DNA from: Pocillopora verrucosa
Taxonomy: Eukaryota > Cnidaria > Anthozoa > Scleractinia > Pocilloporidae
DNA: 64,000 bases
Assembly: GCF_036669915.1 (NCBI RefSeq)
Contig: NC_089312.1
Coordinates: forward strand, 32,445,330-32,509,329
Direction: 5' to 3'
Below the pieces are notes generated by a model. It worked only from the letters and a program-made list of their open reading frames with translations. It was not told the DNA's origin and searched no databases. Shown in pieces: positions 23,860-35,389 of the stretch. Positions within the stretch are counted from its first letter, which is position 1, and each line of letters begins with the position of its first letter. Both the position numbers and the translations under genes were made by a program.

Positions 23860-25710
23860 ATGAAGGCAATAGTTGCTTTTCTGTTTCTCTCGGCACTGGC
23901 CTTGTATGCTCAGGCGGAGATGGAGTACCATCCACATGCAATTCTAAATTATCTTGAGAGGGAAGATCATGAGATGGTCAGAAAAGTTCGCGGCATCTTG
24001 AAACTGCAAGATCCTGGACCCAGCTTTAAACCATCCTTCGAACCATCTTTCAAGCCATCTTTCAAGCCATCTTTCAAGCCATCTTTCAAGCCATCTTTCG
24101 AGCCATCTTTCAAGCCACTGGTCCCACTGCCATTAGTAAGTAGCTGCGTATTTAACAAAATTGATATCTACTTTTTGCTGGCTTTTCTCTTGCCTGTTGA
24201 CCAGTGCGTACGCTAAAAATAACAAATGTTACAGGTGAATTTTTTGCGATGAAAATTATCTTGTTTCTGACAGATTCTTACAGAAGCCAACATGAATAAA
24301 CTCAAAGTCTTAAGACAGATTTCGTTTGCGGCGCCTTGTTCCATATCATGCTTGAGTAACTCATCATATCATCATGGAAATTTTTACATAAACAGGAACT
24401 CATCTCCATTTCGTGCACATTTCCAACTAAATTTAAAGAGTAAATGCCTTGTCTCCAAGGGTTTTATTTTTATTTTTTTTTTAGAAAAATAGGACCAAAC
24501 AGTGGAGTTTAAAATTGAACGAAGTTTTTTTTAGGCCCTAGTTCAGATTTTTCAAGACTATCCATTCATGCCCACAGGGTAACCCAAACTCTGAACGTAA
24601 ATTTATGAGAAAAATGCTAATATTTCAACACAAACTGCTTTACCTTTGTTTTTCTCTTTTCAATAGAAAAAGTGTTTGGCTCAAGCACTGATCTGTCACC
24701 ATAAAGCTAAAGAAGATGCTTGTGAACATCTGAAGTGTATCAAGCTGACTGGATGTTGTCTAAAAGAAACAGGGATTAAATTTAATCCACCTCCTATTGT
24801 GGTGGGTACTTAATATCGCTTACTTACCTCCCTTCCTCCCTCCCCTCCCTATCTACCTACCCTATTTACCCTACTTACCTCCCTCCCTCCCCTCCCTATC
24901 TACCTGCCCTATTTACCCTACTTACTAAGCGACCTTCTCCACCTTCCCTTACTGTGAACGAAATTCTTGCTGAGCTGACGAACCTCTCTGAGTTTTAGTT
25001 CAAGCTGCCGAACTTCAACAACAAAAGAACGTAATATTTTGATGTCTTAATTGTTGGGCTATACAGAGGGGAGTTGTAAAATAGACGGTTCGTAGATGGA
25101 CATTTCAACTGATTCCAAATACAAAGAACGCCAATTGACATTTGATCTGCACGTGGAGTTTTGATTTAGCTGAAGGAAATGATTTTTGCGATGATTCAGT
25201 TTATTTTGCGGGACTTAAATTTTCTTTAATGTGATAACTTACTTTCGTATCGAGGGATATTCACAAAAATCAAACTCGCAAAATTTTATGCTATACGATA
25301 CCTTCTTACCTACCAACCTACCTACTCCTCGCTCTTCATTATTTATTTGTCTAGAAAAAAAGACATTTTTCTTCAGATATGGCAAAGATGGAGTGCACAA
25401 ATAATGTCCAGCTAGCAATACTTCTTTGTATATAAACCATGACATCCTACGTCTTTATTACCATCATTCTTCACGTAACGACTTCTGTTTTCATTGTAAA
25501 AAAGTTCACAATGTAGTTCATCAACCACTGAGAGGAAAAGTAAGCTAATTTAATAGTTTTCTTTGGGTTTTCTTTTCATCTCTGCAGAAGAGATGCCTGC
25601 CAGTTATCCCGTGTTGCATGCTGGGAAGCGAGACCTGCGAAGAGAAGCTGTGTTGTTTCGTGCGATTTGGAGAATGTCTGAAAAAACTTGGTGACAAAAT
25701 TGACGCATAA
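23860..25710 (+). CDS. Secreted cysteine-rich protein B with PSFK repeats
   Basis: Three plus-strand exons joined in phase 0: 23860-24135, 24667-24801, 25588-25710, giving 177 residues. Signal peptide at residues 1-19 (MKAIVAFLFLSALALYAQA), then a helical pro-segment (HPHAILNYLEREDHEMVRKV) clearly related to that of gene A. Residues about 55-87 are a run of tetrapeptides PSFK/PSFE encoded by a 12-bp DNA repeat. Exon 2 carries cysteines as C-x6-C-x8-C-x4-C-x5-CC and exon 3 as C-x5-CC-x6-C-x4-CC-x6-C, then a TAA stop. Thus both proteins share signal, pro-region, linker and two cysteine modules, with the linker diverging. Function unknown; secretion is the only firm inference. No named family recognised. 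TATA box at 23793; ATTAAA at 25815. Confidence 0.85.
24024..24119 (+). repeat. 12-bp coding minisatellite (PSFK units)
   Basis: Eight tandem copies of a 12-bp unit, ccatctttcaag or close variants, in frame within exon 1 of cysteine-rich gene B. Lys and Glu alternate at the fourth position. Such arrays change copy number easily, so length polymorphism is expected. Confidence 0.85.
24815..24935. repeat. CT-rich tandem duplication
   Basis: A pyrimidine-rich block (cctccctccctcccctccct then atctacc and ctatttaccctacttac) is present twice with a period near 55 bp, in intron 2 of cysteine-rich gene B. Confidence 0.7.
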
Positions 25711-25814
25711 CTCATTTTATCCAAGGGATGGGAAAAAAGGAATTAATCGTTAGACCGAAAAACTACCAGTAGCTTTAAAACGATATCAAGTTGTCATGTG
25801 TATACCTTTGTAAC

Positions 25815-25820
25815 ATTAAA
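25815..25820 (+). terminator. Poly(A) signal of cysteine-rich gene B
   Basis: ATTAAA about 105 bp after the stop codon, the same distance as the signal of the paralogue. Confidence 0.5.
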
Positions 25821-26379
25821 GAGCCTGATTGTAATAATTCTCTGGTCTGTTCTACTTGTTCTTGTACCCGTGTTCAAAGCGCTATGACAACCTGCTCTGC
25901 TCTTTCCAATATGCAGGACAATCCAGAACAACTTTAAAGGGGTAAGGGGACGATGATCACTTTCATAATTTTTAATTTCAGTCAGCAATTTCCTGTCACT
26001 TTCCATCAAATGATTTGTTGTTACGCTGTCGCTTAGACATCTCCGCAGCAGAGACTGAACTCCGTCGATATTTTTTTCATCGCACGAGACCTAGACGCGA
26101 ACATAGCGCGAGCTTTACTATGTCAACACTTGTCAACAAGCAAAACAAACATGGCGGCTCGATACGAGCGCGCGATTGTTATCTAAAAGGTGTATTAAGG
26201 CAGTATAATCAAAAGAGTAAAGTTTTTATGGTTACTTCCTCGCATGGAGGCCACAGTTTGTGTCGTGGTCTGATCTTATTGTTGACGACCTCTGATAGAT
26301 ATCCGCTTTGTTTCCAGGTTAACATGTTTTCAAACAACTTCCTCGTCACACGGTCTGTCGGATCTTTGTTCAAGCGCCC

Positions 26380-26575
26380 ATCCCGTTTGATTTCGTTAGG
26401 TCACCTTGCAAATTGTGTACACGAATTTGGTTATTGTAACACAGTGCGACATCAACATACCCACGTCCGAGTTTTTCAGGCGAATATCCAGCACACGCTT
26501 GTGAAGGTCTTTTGCGTGCTTTAGGTCACCTAGCTGACTGTGTACATGACCCAGAAAAAGGGATAAATTAAAACT
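26380..26575 (-). pseudogene. TPR-repeat (kinesin light chain/NPHP3-like) fragment, frameshifted
   Basis: The minus strand reads GHVHSQLGDLKHAKDLHKR then a second frame reads GYVDVALCYNNQIRVHNLQG. Together these are the two halves of consecutive tetratricopeptide repeats of the type (LG.VH..LGD...AK..H.RAL.IR...P.H.DVA..YNNLG.VH) found in large cnidarian TPR families. The two halves are in different frames near 26470, and no start, splice sites or continuation is found. Best read as a relic left by duplication or retroposition. Confidence 0.7.
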
Positions 26576-26606
26576 AGCTAGGATCAAAATCATGAAAACA
26601 TCAATG

Positions 26607-26792
26607 TAATTTAGTGTTAACAACTGAGTTGAAAACGTAAATTAGCCACCGTAAAGGGTAAAAATAGCTGACGTTTCGAGCGTTAGCCCTTCGTCAGAGC
26701 GATAGACGAAGGGCTAACGTTCGAAACGTCAGCTTTTTTACCCTTTACGGTGGCCAATTTACGTTTTCAACTCAGTTGTTAACACTAAATTA
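26607..26792. mobile_element. Near-perfect palindromic MITE
   Basis: taatttagtgttaacaactg at 26607 is the exact inverse of the right end at 26773-26792. The arms continue through gttgaaaacgtaaatt, agccaccgtaaagggtaaaa, gctgacgtttcga and agcccttcgtc, to a loop of a few bases near 26700. About 90 bp per arm with only a few mismatches. Related copies: 15043-15211 (old) and a fragment at 44972-45003. Confidence 0.85.
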
Positions 26793-26801
26793 CCTGCTAT
26801 A

Positions 26802-26840
<39 letters not shown>

Positions 26841-26918
26841 TGCCCCCTTCAACGTCAATGTGTTACATTCAGCCTAAACCAACAAAAACCAGCGATGTAC
26901 CTTTAAATTAGACTGACT

Positions 26919-26924
26919 TTTATT
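26919..26924 (-). terminator. Possible poly(A) signal of the zinc-finger gene
   Basis: AATAAA on the minus strand about 180 bp past the proposed stop codon at 27102. Confidence 0.35.
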
Positions 26925-27101
26925 AACGACTATTAGTTAAGTAATTTTAATTTTAAATGTCACCTTGCTAAATTTAACTCTTCTTCTTAATAACTTATGG
27001 CGTTTGTTATTTACACTGAAGTACACGTGAAATATACGAGTGCCAAATAATTAATTAGTTACAGCGTTCAACAGTTCTAAAGTCCTTTAACACGAGTGGA
27101 T

Positions 27102-30100
27102 TCAAGTCCCAGGGTTTGTGGATGCGGCACCAACTGCTCCTGTTGTGTTGCTGTCACCGAGACTCTAGAGACAACAAAGTAGTTAACGTGTTAATAAAGG
27201 AAAGTTCAAATCGGAAACAAGCACTTAATAGAAATAAATACTGGAATCAAACAACAATCTCTCTGTTTTTTTTTTTTTTTTTAATTTCCCTCTATGGCTT
27301 ATTTGGATCTCAACCCTCATGTGGTTGGCATTTATTTAGTTCACAGGTTAACTAGTAACGATAGCATGAGTAACCTTGGAATATCACACAATCCAAAAAT
27401 AACGGCGCGCACAAGTTTCAAAACAGCTTATTTTTGCCTCCAAAGTCACTTAGGGATCTCTCCCTTTCGCTGTGAGTACGTCAGATAACTGAAAACACAA
27501 TTTACACCAAAATAAAAAAATTTAAGTACAAAGATTCTACATTATAGTAGAGACAGGTAATTACCTCTTTTGGTAAGTTGTTCATGCGAAACTGTAGTAA
27601 GGCCTGTGTAAGGGCATTAGACACATGTAGGGCCATTGATGCATCTTCCTCGCTGGTCACAAGTTTTCCCTTAAAAGAAAGCATGGTCTGTCAGTCAGTC
27701 TGTCAGTCAGATATAGAGCTGCTACATTGTAGCCAGCCAGCTAGCCAGCCAGCTAGCCAGCCAGCTAGCCAGCTAGCCAGAAAATCAACGATGCACACAT
27801 TCCACTAGCTGCATTGTACATTTCTTACGTTTCCAATGACACAATGCGTCTCAACATTGACCACCAGGGAAACAACCCACTAGGAGTTTAATGTACATGT
27901 GTCTCATCACTGCGCACATACAGATATATCTGTTTCATACTACTCACCAAATCTTCAATTGCTCCTTGGAGAAGGCTCATGTTATTTGGAGCACGATCTC
28001 TACTGCTAGCACTTCCAGCACCACTGCTACTGCCACTAGTCACACCTCCTGCGGCAGTAGTGGGTGCATGTCCATACGAGTGAAACCTTTGCTCGTTAGC
28101 ACTGGGCATCTGCCCATATGGGTCAGACCTTTGATCACTTGTGGTTTGATTACGATAGGGACTATTAAACTGAAAAAAAAGCAAAAGTAAGCTTCAGAGC
28201 CAAAAGAGTGATAAACATCTAATTTCTCCTTACAGTATCAACCTTAAACAAACATTACAGTCATGAGAATAAAGGAAATTATTATGAATTGAAAGAGCTC
28301 CTGATTGTCAGACAAATTCTCCTTGTAAGTATCACAAGGAATGTATAGAGAACAGTATGAAGAACTTGCATACTGATGTTAGGGTGTAAAGGGTTAATTC
28401 ACACTTACAAACTTTGTCCTTTTTTCTAAGCTTGTTACTTATAATGATCTATTTAGTTATAGCTTGTTACTTATAATGATCTATTTAGTTACAGCTTGTT
28501 ACTTATAATGATCTATTTAGTTATAGCTTGTTACTTATAATGATCTATTTAGTTATAGCTTGTTACTTATAATGATCTATTTAGTTATAGCTTGTTACTT
28601 GTAATGATCTATTTAGTTATAGCTTGTTACTTATAATGATCTATTTAGTTATAGCTTGTTACTTATAATGATCTATTTAGTTATAGCTTGTTACTTATAA
28701 TGATCTATTTAGTTATAGCTTGTTACTTATAATGATCTATTTAGTTATAGCTTGTTACTTATAATGATCTATTTAGTTATAGCTTGTTACTTATAATGAT
28801 CTATTTAGTTATAGCTTGTTACTTATAATGATCTATTTAGTTATAGCTTGTTACTTATAATGATCTATTTAGTTATAGCTTGTTACTTATAATGATCTAT
28901 TTAGCTATAGCTTGTTACTTATAATGATCTATTTAGTTATAGCTTGTTACTTATAATGATCTATTTAGTTATATGTTTTTGTCATTTGATTTATTGCCTT
29001 GTCCTACTTCAGCTTTATTTAGAAGCCAATTTAATTTACCTCATAATTTGAACCACTGTTGTTTCCATAGTAACTGTCATAAAAGTCGTCACTATTGTCA
29101 TTGTACTGTGCCAGTCTAGGTGGAGATCTGGGTTTGAATGCCTCTGGGGGTAGCATTGGATTCCTGTTTTGACATGATAAACAAAACATGATGACTATGA
29201 GAACAGGTAAAAAAGGGTGCAATATTAGCATGTTACAAAACATCATGATAACAAATACTAGAGAAGAGACCAGATAGTGTTGCCAAAATACATCAAATAG
29301 TTATATCAAGAGTTGTCTCCAAAAGTGCAACCATGACATCACATGTCATACGCAAGACTACCTCACATAACATGATGACACCACATGAGGTACCAGCAAT
29401 AGAATATGGGTTGTGTAATATCGCATCATTTATCACATTCCATTTTGAATGACTGAGCTGTCGTTTCAGATCGTTTTTGTTTTTTGAAAATTAGCCACTG
29501 TCAAATGAACATGTTCATACCCTTCTCCATGTCTTCCACTGTTCCATTCTATACTAACATCATCATTTTCACCATATGATCCAGCAGGGAATGTCTGGTT
29601 GGTTTGACTCTCATAATAGGGGTAATTCTGACCCCAGGACTGATTCTGCCTTTTCCCACCTGGGGACACTCTTGTTCTACCCCTTCCACCACGGTTTGAT
29701 GCTGTAGGCTGTTGCTGGTTGTAACTGTGAGGATTTCCTTGCTGCCCACCTCTTCCTCCTCGCATAGTTGCCTGCCCTCGGCCAGCAAAGGAACCTCCCT
29801 GTGCTCCTTGTCCACCCCTCATATTACCATGTCCTCTGCCTCTTGCACTTTGCCATGGCTGCTTTGCTAAAATTTGAGGAATATTCTTTCTTTTATACTT
29901 CATCAAGATTTCTAAGAAACTATCTGACCGACATTGTAAAATTAGTTTATAAAAGTGATAATAGTTTCAAGTTTACAGAAACATTTAATTACAAATAAGT
30001 TCATCCTATATCAACTAAAGAGTCTATCATAATAAAAACAGTTGGCAGTTTCTGTTTTTGAGAAAGATGGCTGACAGCTCTCAAAACTGTCAAATATACA

Positions 30101-33100
30101 AAAAAAAGATTATTGGCTACATTTGTACGTTGAAAGAAGTTTTGTATCAATTTTTGTTGATATGAGAGTCTCTTTACCTCCTCTACCCATTTGGTGTGTA
30201 ACTGTTTGGTTGTTGGCTACTTGGTTGTTGATGACATTGAAAGGGCTCTTTTCAACTCTAGTTTTCACTTGCTGACGACCTAGCATCATCTCTAGTTTGC
30301 GTGCTTCTTCAAGCAGTTTGCTGGATAGTTCTGATCGCTTTTGGACACCCGCACGGATACTCTGAGCTACATCTGGGACCTTCTCTTTCTAGTAAAGAAG
30401 GAGTAAATAACTTAATTTAACTCAGGTTTCTTTCAAGTTGTGTGTATTTAGTTAATAGCTCTTATATAAACTCATATAAAATCCCTCAGACGCAAATTCT
30501 AGAGAAGCCATCACTGCTGCAGTTACAAGTTGCATGTTTTGACTAGATTCTATTTGCATTTTTTTTACTGTTGAAGACAAAGTCAACAGATGCATCAAAC
30601 CAATAATAACAGCACCTCAAACAAATAAAGTTTGAAGAGATACTTGTATTTCATCTTTCTCATTTGCTTGATCATTTTAGATTAGGAACTACTAAGATAG
30701 GAAGCTAAAAGCTTTCCTGTAATGAAAGTATATGTGCTTGCTTTTAGCCTAAAACAGGAAAATTGTTGTCTTCAACCGATACTGTACAAAAATGTTCTTC
30801 AATGTGAAATGGTCAAGGATTGTTCTGATTGTCAAGCAAATAGCAACCTCTCATTTGGATACTACTCTGTTCTAGTATACACCACACAAGTTAATAGTGC
30901 TTTTTGCATGCACTGATTAGCAAGTTTGGAAGTTTGGAAGTGCTATTCACTTTTGAGCAGCTGATGAGACAAGACCATGTGTTAAGAGTTATTTTTTGGT
31001 ATATTTAAAGAAACAAACTAATTTCTGGTATCTGGGTGGTATATACTACAACAATTATTTTCCCCAGTGTCAGTCAAAAATCTGGATATTTGCCTCCACT
31101 TTGGGGAATAATTGTTAATTATTAAGTGTTGTGAGAGATGGAAGTTGAAACATGATGACAGGCAGGCGATGGAACAAGAAGAAAAGAGACAGCATTTCCC
31201 TTTTCCACCAACTTTATCCCCACTGGCATGCCTTAAAAAGGCTCAAAACAACTTTACATGCTTGTTTTACCAATATCAAATTAATTGTTTGTTTTGCTGG
31301 ACAGCAGCTTCATCAAGAAAATGTGCAGCTTTCTCATTGGTTTCTTAATTGTTTAGGGCAAGAGAAACCAACTGAAAAGAGCTTTGCAAACCATAAGATA
31401 CATTTTAAACTACTGTAAAATACAGTCTTTCAATCCCTGCTCTGAAATATGCTGCACAGATTTATACAGAACAGTCCCTTGCATATTGTACCTCTGAGAT
31501 TGAAAAGAAAACTTTTATCCTAAGACAATTAACATGCAAAGTATTTCTTCATGAAAGCCTTTGAGAATAAGGAGAAAAATACTGGGCAAAGAGGAACTTT
31601 GCCTTTATGCTGGTTCATTGCTTGTTGAGTGACAAACATATGATATTCTGTTTTTTGTTTTGTTTTGTTTTCCTTGCTTTTTTAATGATAGAGACAAACT
31701 GTAAATGAACAGGAATATGTGTTGGGCTACAAGTAATTCAAATAGTTTTAGCTTTAAATTTTTCAACCAGTTTGGTTTTCATTTTCCATTATCTTGTATT
31801 CTCTGTCATATAATGACTGAGAGGGAAAATAAATATTGAACTGGTTGGAAAAAATTTCAACTACAAGATAATTCATACCATAACATTGACAATGCATGCC
31901 CACTTCATGGAAGAACAAAACCAGTAAAAGAAATATTTTTACTGCTGTTCTTGGATTGGGATGCAAAAATCAGCAAAGAAAACTAAAAAAAATGCTTGCA
32001 ATTACATACACTTTGCATGCTGAGAAAAACATAATGCTAATATCATGTTTTAGGCCTAAAAGGTTTCCATTCTACAATCTCAGCAGTCTTTCCTACTCAC
32101 CAGTACATTGAAACGATGTTTGCTTCCAACAAGATGTGGGAACTTCAAGTTGTGATCAAATTTGGAGTCACATAGTTCACAGTGATATCTTGGACTCTGT
32201 CCTATAACCTGGATTTCTGTAACATACTCCAGGCCTACAGAACAAGTGGCACAACACGCCAAATTGTAAAACAGGTGAAAATAAACTTCCTAATAAACCA
32301 TAGATGAATATTTTCACCCATGATATCCACTGCAGTTTGTTACTATGTAATGTGGCAGCTTGAGTTAGACACTCATTTGTCTTCTCCCTCTAATGCCCAG
32401 GTTTACATGTACATGTAACACCTGAACCACATGGTTGGTGTAAATGATTGAAAAATAAACTAGACACAAGTGCTAGTTATCTGCATGTGACTTGTGCATA
32501 ACAAGCCATTGGAAACACCCCTCCACTTAATTTGCCTCTCCATCTGACCTGTGAAATATTGATACTTGGATTTCCCTAGAACCATCAATCCAGATCTTAC
32601 TATGCACAGAACAACTGAGAAGCAAGTTTAAATGTCGAGGTTGAAGTAATCAGGGTTCCTACTCCCTTGGACTTCTGAAAGACAGCCTAGTCACAAAATA
32701 CATTTACCATGTATGCTGTAAGTCAAGGTACTAATGCTGCCAAAAAAAGGAAATTTTTGACACATAAAAATTCCTCTAAAAAGGCACAAACATAGGAGAC
32801 AAACACCTATGTTTCATCATTTTTTGTTGGTGCCATCTGAGCTTCATTAGTACCCTGAATTTTAGCCCTTTAAACCCTAACATCAGAATCCATATTCTCC
32901 ATAGATTCTGATTCACCGAATAACCCACAGAGAATTTAATAGTTAAGGCTTGTTAGGTTGGTGATCATTTCCTCTGCTCTTATGATGGTAATGAAATATT
33001 CATTAGTATTACTGTTAGGAGAAATTAGATGCAGGTCATCATAGGGTTTAAAGGGCTAACATAACACAACTGCCCACTCTGTAATCCTCATTTAAACAGA

Positions 33101-35389
33101 CATGTCTGCTAAATCACTTATGTCAAACAAATGATTTCCATTCAAATGCTAAATACATGTTTGTTTTTGATATCCCATTGATCAGCTGCATCTTGCTCTG
33201 TAAAGTAGAACATAAACGCCAAGAGCAAGTAAACATGGAGAGGTACTAGGCAGGTACAGTGCACATATCAAAGCATCAAGTGTGATATGGAGTCTGCATT
33301 CAGCTAACAAACTCCTGCCATGATTTAGAAGTGAAATACGAACTCCAATTATTGCAGATCACTTACCAATAAGTGGCTCAGGGTATGTAGCAAAGTCTTT
33401 AGCTCCTATTGGACCACTCAGGCTGGGCTGCTGCACAGCATGCACTGGCTTTTCATAAGGTTTGCGTGAATGACCAGGCAGATATGCCCCTCCTCTGACA
33501 GGACCACCCCCTCCTCTGCCACCCCTATTGAATCCTGTGTTCATTGCTGTGTTCATGAAACCTCTCTCCTGGGCTTTTTGCTGTGCTTTCTCAGCTCCTT
33601 GTTTCTCGAGAGCCTGATAGCAAAGTATAAAATACACAACTAAGTAAACTTGCCACTAAAGAAAAGATACAACACAGTCAGCTTTTAGTGTGGGAACATC
33701 TTGCTTATGCAAACATCTTGCTTGTGACTAAAGCTGCCAAATGCCTATCAAAATCTTAAGACATTTATCACTTTCTTTGGTTTCAACAGCAAAAACATCA
33801 CACTTGTCTTCTCACTGCAACATACACAAGTCAGTACCTATAATAATTTAGCAGAATCACCTCAAATTATAATTTACTCCCTTATCCTTCTCTTTATTAA
33901 GCTGCCACTGGTTTTTTTGATGACACACAGGAAAACCATACTAAGTGATTAGGAAATTTTGCCAGATGCCACTTAATATACATGAGATTCAGAAGTTTAA
34001 AAGTCTTGGTGATTTAAAGGATATTTTATCCCAAATTTGGCTTTCCCTCCCATGTGAAACCAATTTCCTTTGTCCCCAAGGTAAACAAAATCAGCATCTA
34101 ACTGTACAACCCCACATGATATACAGTGACCTTAACTGCCTTTTTAAAAAAAAAAAAAACATCTATGAAATGCATAGATTCTGAACCCTCAACAATGTAA
34201 GTTACTGTATATACTGTTTAGCATTTTTATACTCCTACTTACCTTTCTGTGTTTTTGACCAATCAGGTGAGCATTCCAAGCAGAGTCACTATTGCATGTT
34301 ACTAAACACACCTGTTAAAACAGAGAAGTAAAGTCTTACACCCATAGCAGTAAAATTCCCCTGTTTGGCACATGCAGGCATTAGCTGCCAAAGAAAGTAT
34401 CATAAGAAACCTATCAGAATTCAAAGGTGAAATGAAAGGAGTTTGTATGAAGAAGAGTCACAAATGCACCTGAAAGTCCTTTTGCCCAAAGTCATGTCAC
34501 CTGAAACCAGAGTCATGTGACCCAAAGTTTTTGTCAAGTTGCTCAAAATCCTAAGACATGTCACCCAATTTTTATCACAAGTAAAAACATCAACATGGTA
34601 TATATATATAGAAAGCGGTAAAGGTACTGATTGATTGAACAACCCTTTGTATTAACTTATGTTACAGAACTTTCAATAGTGAAAGTTCACTGTAAATATG
34701 ACTTAATTCCAAAACTTTCGACGTGACTAAAAACTTAGGACGACATGACTCTGGTTGCAGGTGACACGACTTCGAGCGACATGACTTAAGGGCGAATTGA
34801 CAATAAACCGGACAGATCTTTACCTGACAATTGTACTGAGGAGGGGGCTTTTTTTCCTCTTTCTCCTCTAGTCTCTTTGGAATCTTGATATTAAATTCTT
34901 CAATTGCACGCTTTATGTGTCGTGGACTCATGCAATGATACTGGTAAGCCTGTAATAAACGAGAAAATTGAACTAAAAACAGACATTTTGTCTAGACTTT
35001 GCGGATATTGAAAGTGGACTGCACAAGGGATTATCATTAAATGCATTGAGCGAATTGTACGGCATTGAAACCAATCAAGAACAAGTTTCACCAACCTCCG
35101 AACAGTCTGCAGTGTAGTCACATAGTTTACATAAGTAAGGTATTGCTTTATCTGTGTTGATCCATTGATGTCGTGGATCGACTCTCTTCATCCGCGTTTC
35201 TGGTGGACCGGGCTGAATCAGCTCAGGCGGTTCGGCGCTTGCAAAGTCACCATAAGGATTCTGTTCTTTACCTTCCGAGACTTCTTGTTTTGCATCATTG
35301 GGCGGAACAACCTGGTTAGGATCTCCATCAGAAACAATTTCCTCACCTGCGTTGGTCGCCATATTGGTCGCCATAGTCCCATAATGCAT
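27102..35389 (-). CDS. Three U1-type zinc fingers plus RGG-rich protein, unnamed
   Basis: Eleven minus-strand exons, phases all consistent (647 codons): 35096-35389, 34824-34949, 34243-34311, 33367-33613, 32101-32234, 30178-30388, 29521-29866, 29040-29163, 27948-28169, 27565-27669, 27102-27164. The zinc fingers span exon joins: YLCKLC...YHCMSPRH and YNCQVC...AHLIGQKH are both C-x2-C-x12-H-x5-H; YHCELC...PHLVGSKH is C-x2-C-x11-H-x5-H. These are U1/matrin-type fingers, which usually bind RNA or double-stranded RNA. Exon 4 has a GGRGGGG patch; exon 6 a predicted coiled coil (SELSSKLLEEARKLEMM); exon 7 many RGG/GRG motifs; exons 8-9 are Tyr/Asn/Ser-rich and disordered. A nuclear RNA-binding role is inferred. 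It resembles the ZFR/ZNF346/ZNF385 finger type but I cannot name an orthologue. The last exon (SLGDSNTTGAVGAASTNP then TGA) and the exact start among three close Mets are the weakest parts. Confidence 0.8.
27260..27284. repeat. Poly-T tract
   Basis: About 20 consecutive T residues in the last intron of the zinc-finger gene. Confidence 0.8.
27731..27780. repeat. Short tandem repeat (agccagc / agctagc)
   Basis: Roughly 50 bp of agccagccagct units in the intron between exons 9 and 10 of the zinc-finger gene. Preceded by a (gtcagtct) block near 27690. Confidence 0.8.
28225..28398. repeat. Dispersed repeat family R2, copy 1
   Basis: Landmarks 'ttacagtatcaaccttaaac', 'gagctcctgattgtcagaca', 'ggtgtaaagggttaa' recur at 32868-33057 (inverted) and 56682-56860. 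Non-coding, intronic, probably a non-autonomous element. Confidence 0.5.
28429..28972. repeat. Minisatellite, 17 units of exactly 32 bp
   Basis: The unit agcttgttacttataatgat followed by ctatttagttat repeats head to tail for 544 bp, which is 17 x 32. Only three or four single-base variants are visible (for example ttagttac in unit 2 and cttgtaatg in unit 5). It lies in the intron between exons 8 and 9 of the zinc-finger gene. Near-identity of units points to recent expansion. Confidence 0.95.
32868..33057. repeat. Dispersed repeat family R2, copy 2 (inverted)
   Basis: Begins 'ccctttaaaccctaacatca' and ends 'catagggtttaaagggctaa', i.e. short inverted ends, with internal similarity to the copies at 28.2 and 56.7 kb. 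Intron 5 of the zinc-finger gene. Confidence 0.45.

Noticed and set aside
23582-23957. Overlapping frames on both strands before and across cysteine-rich gene B
   Set aside because: They run through the promoter and signal-peptide exon in other frames; only the frame starting at 23860 has a signal peptide and a paralogue.
26015-26524. 169-codon plus-strand frame
   Set aside because: Antisense to the TPR relic; the composition is not protein-like and no family is recognised.
28429-28972. Possible CRISPR-like array
   Set aside because: Units are contiguous with no spacers and the sequence is animal DNA; it is a minisatellite.
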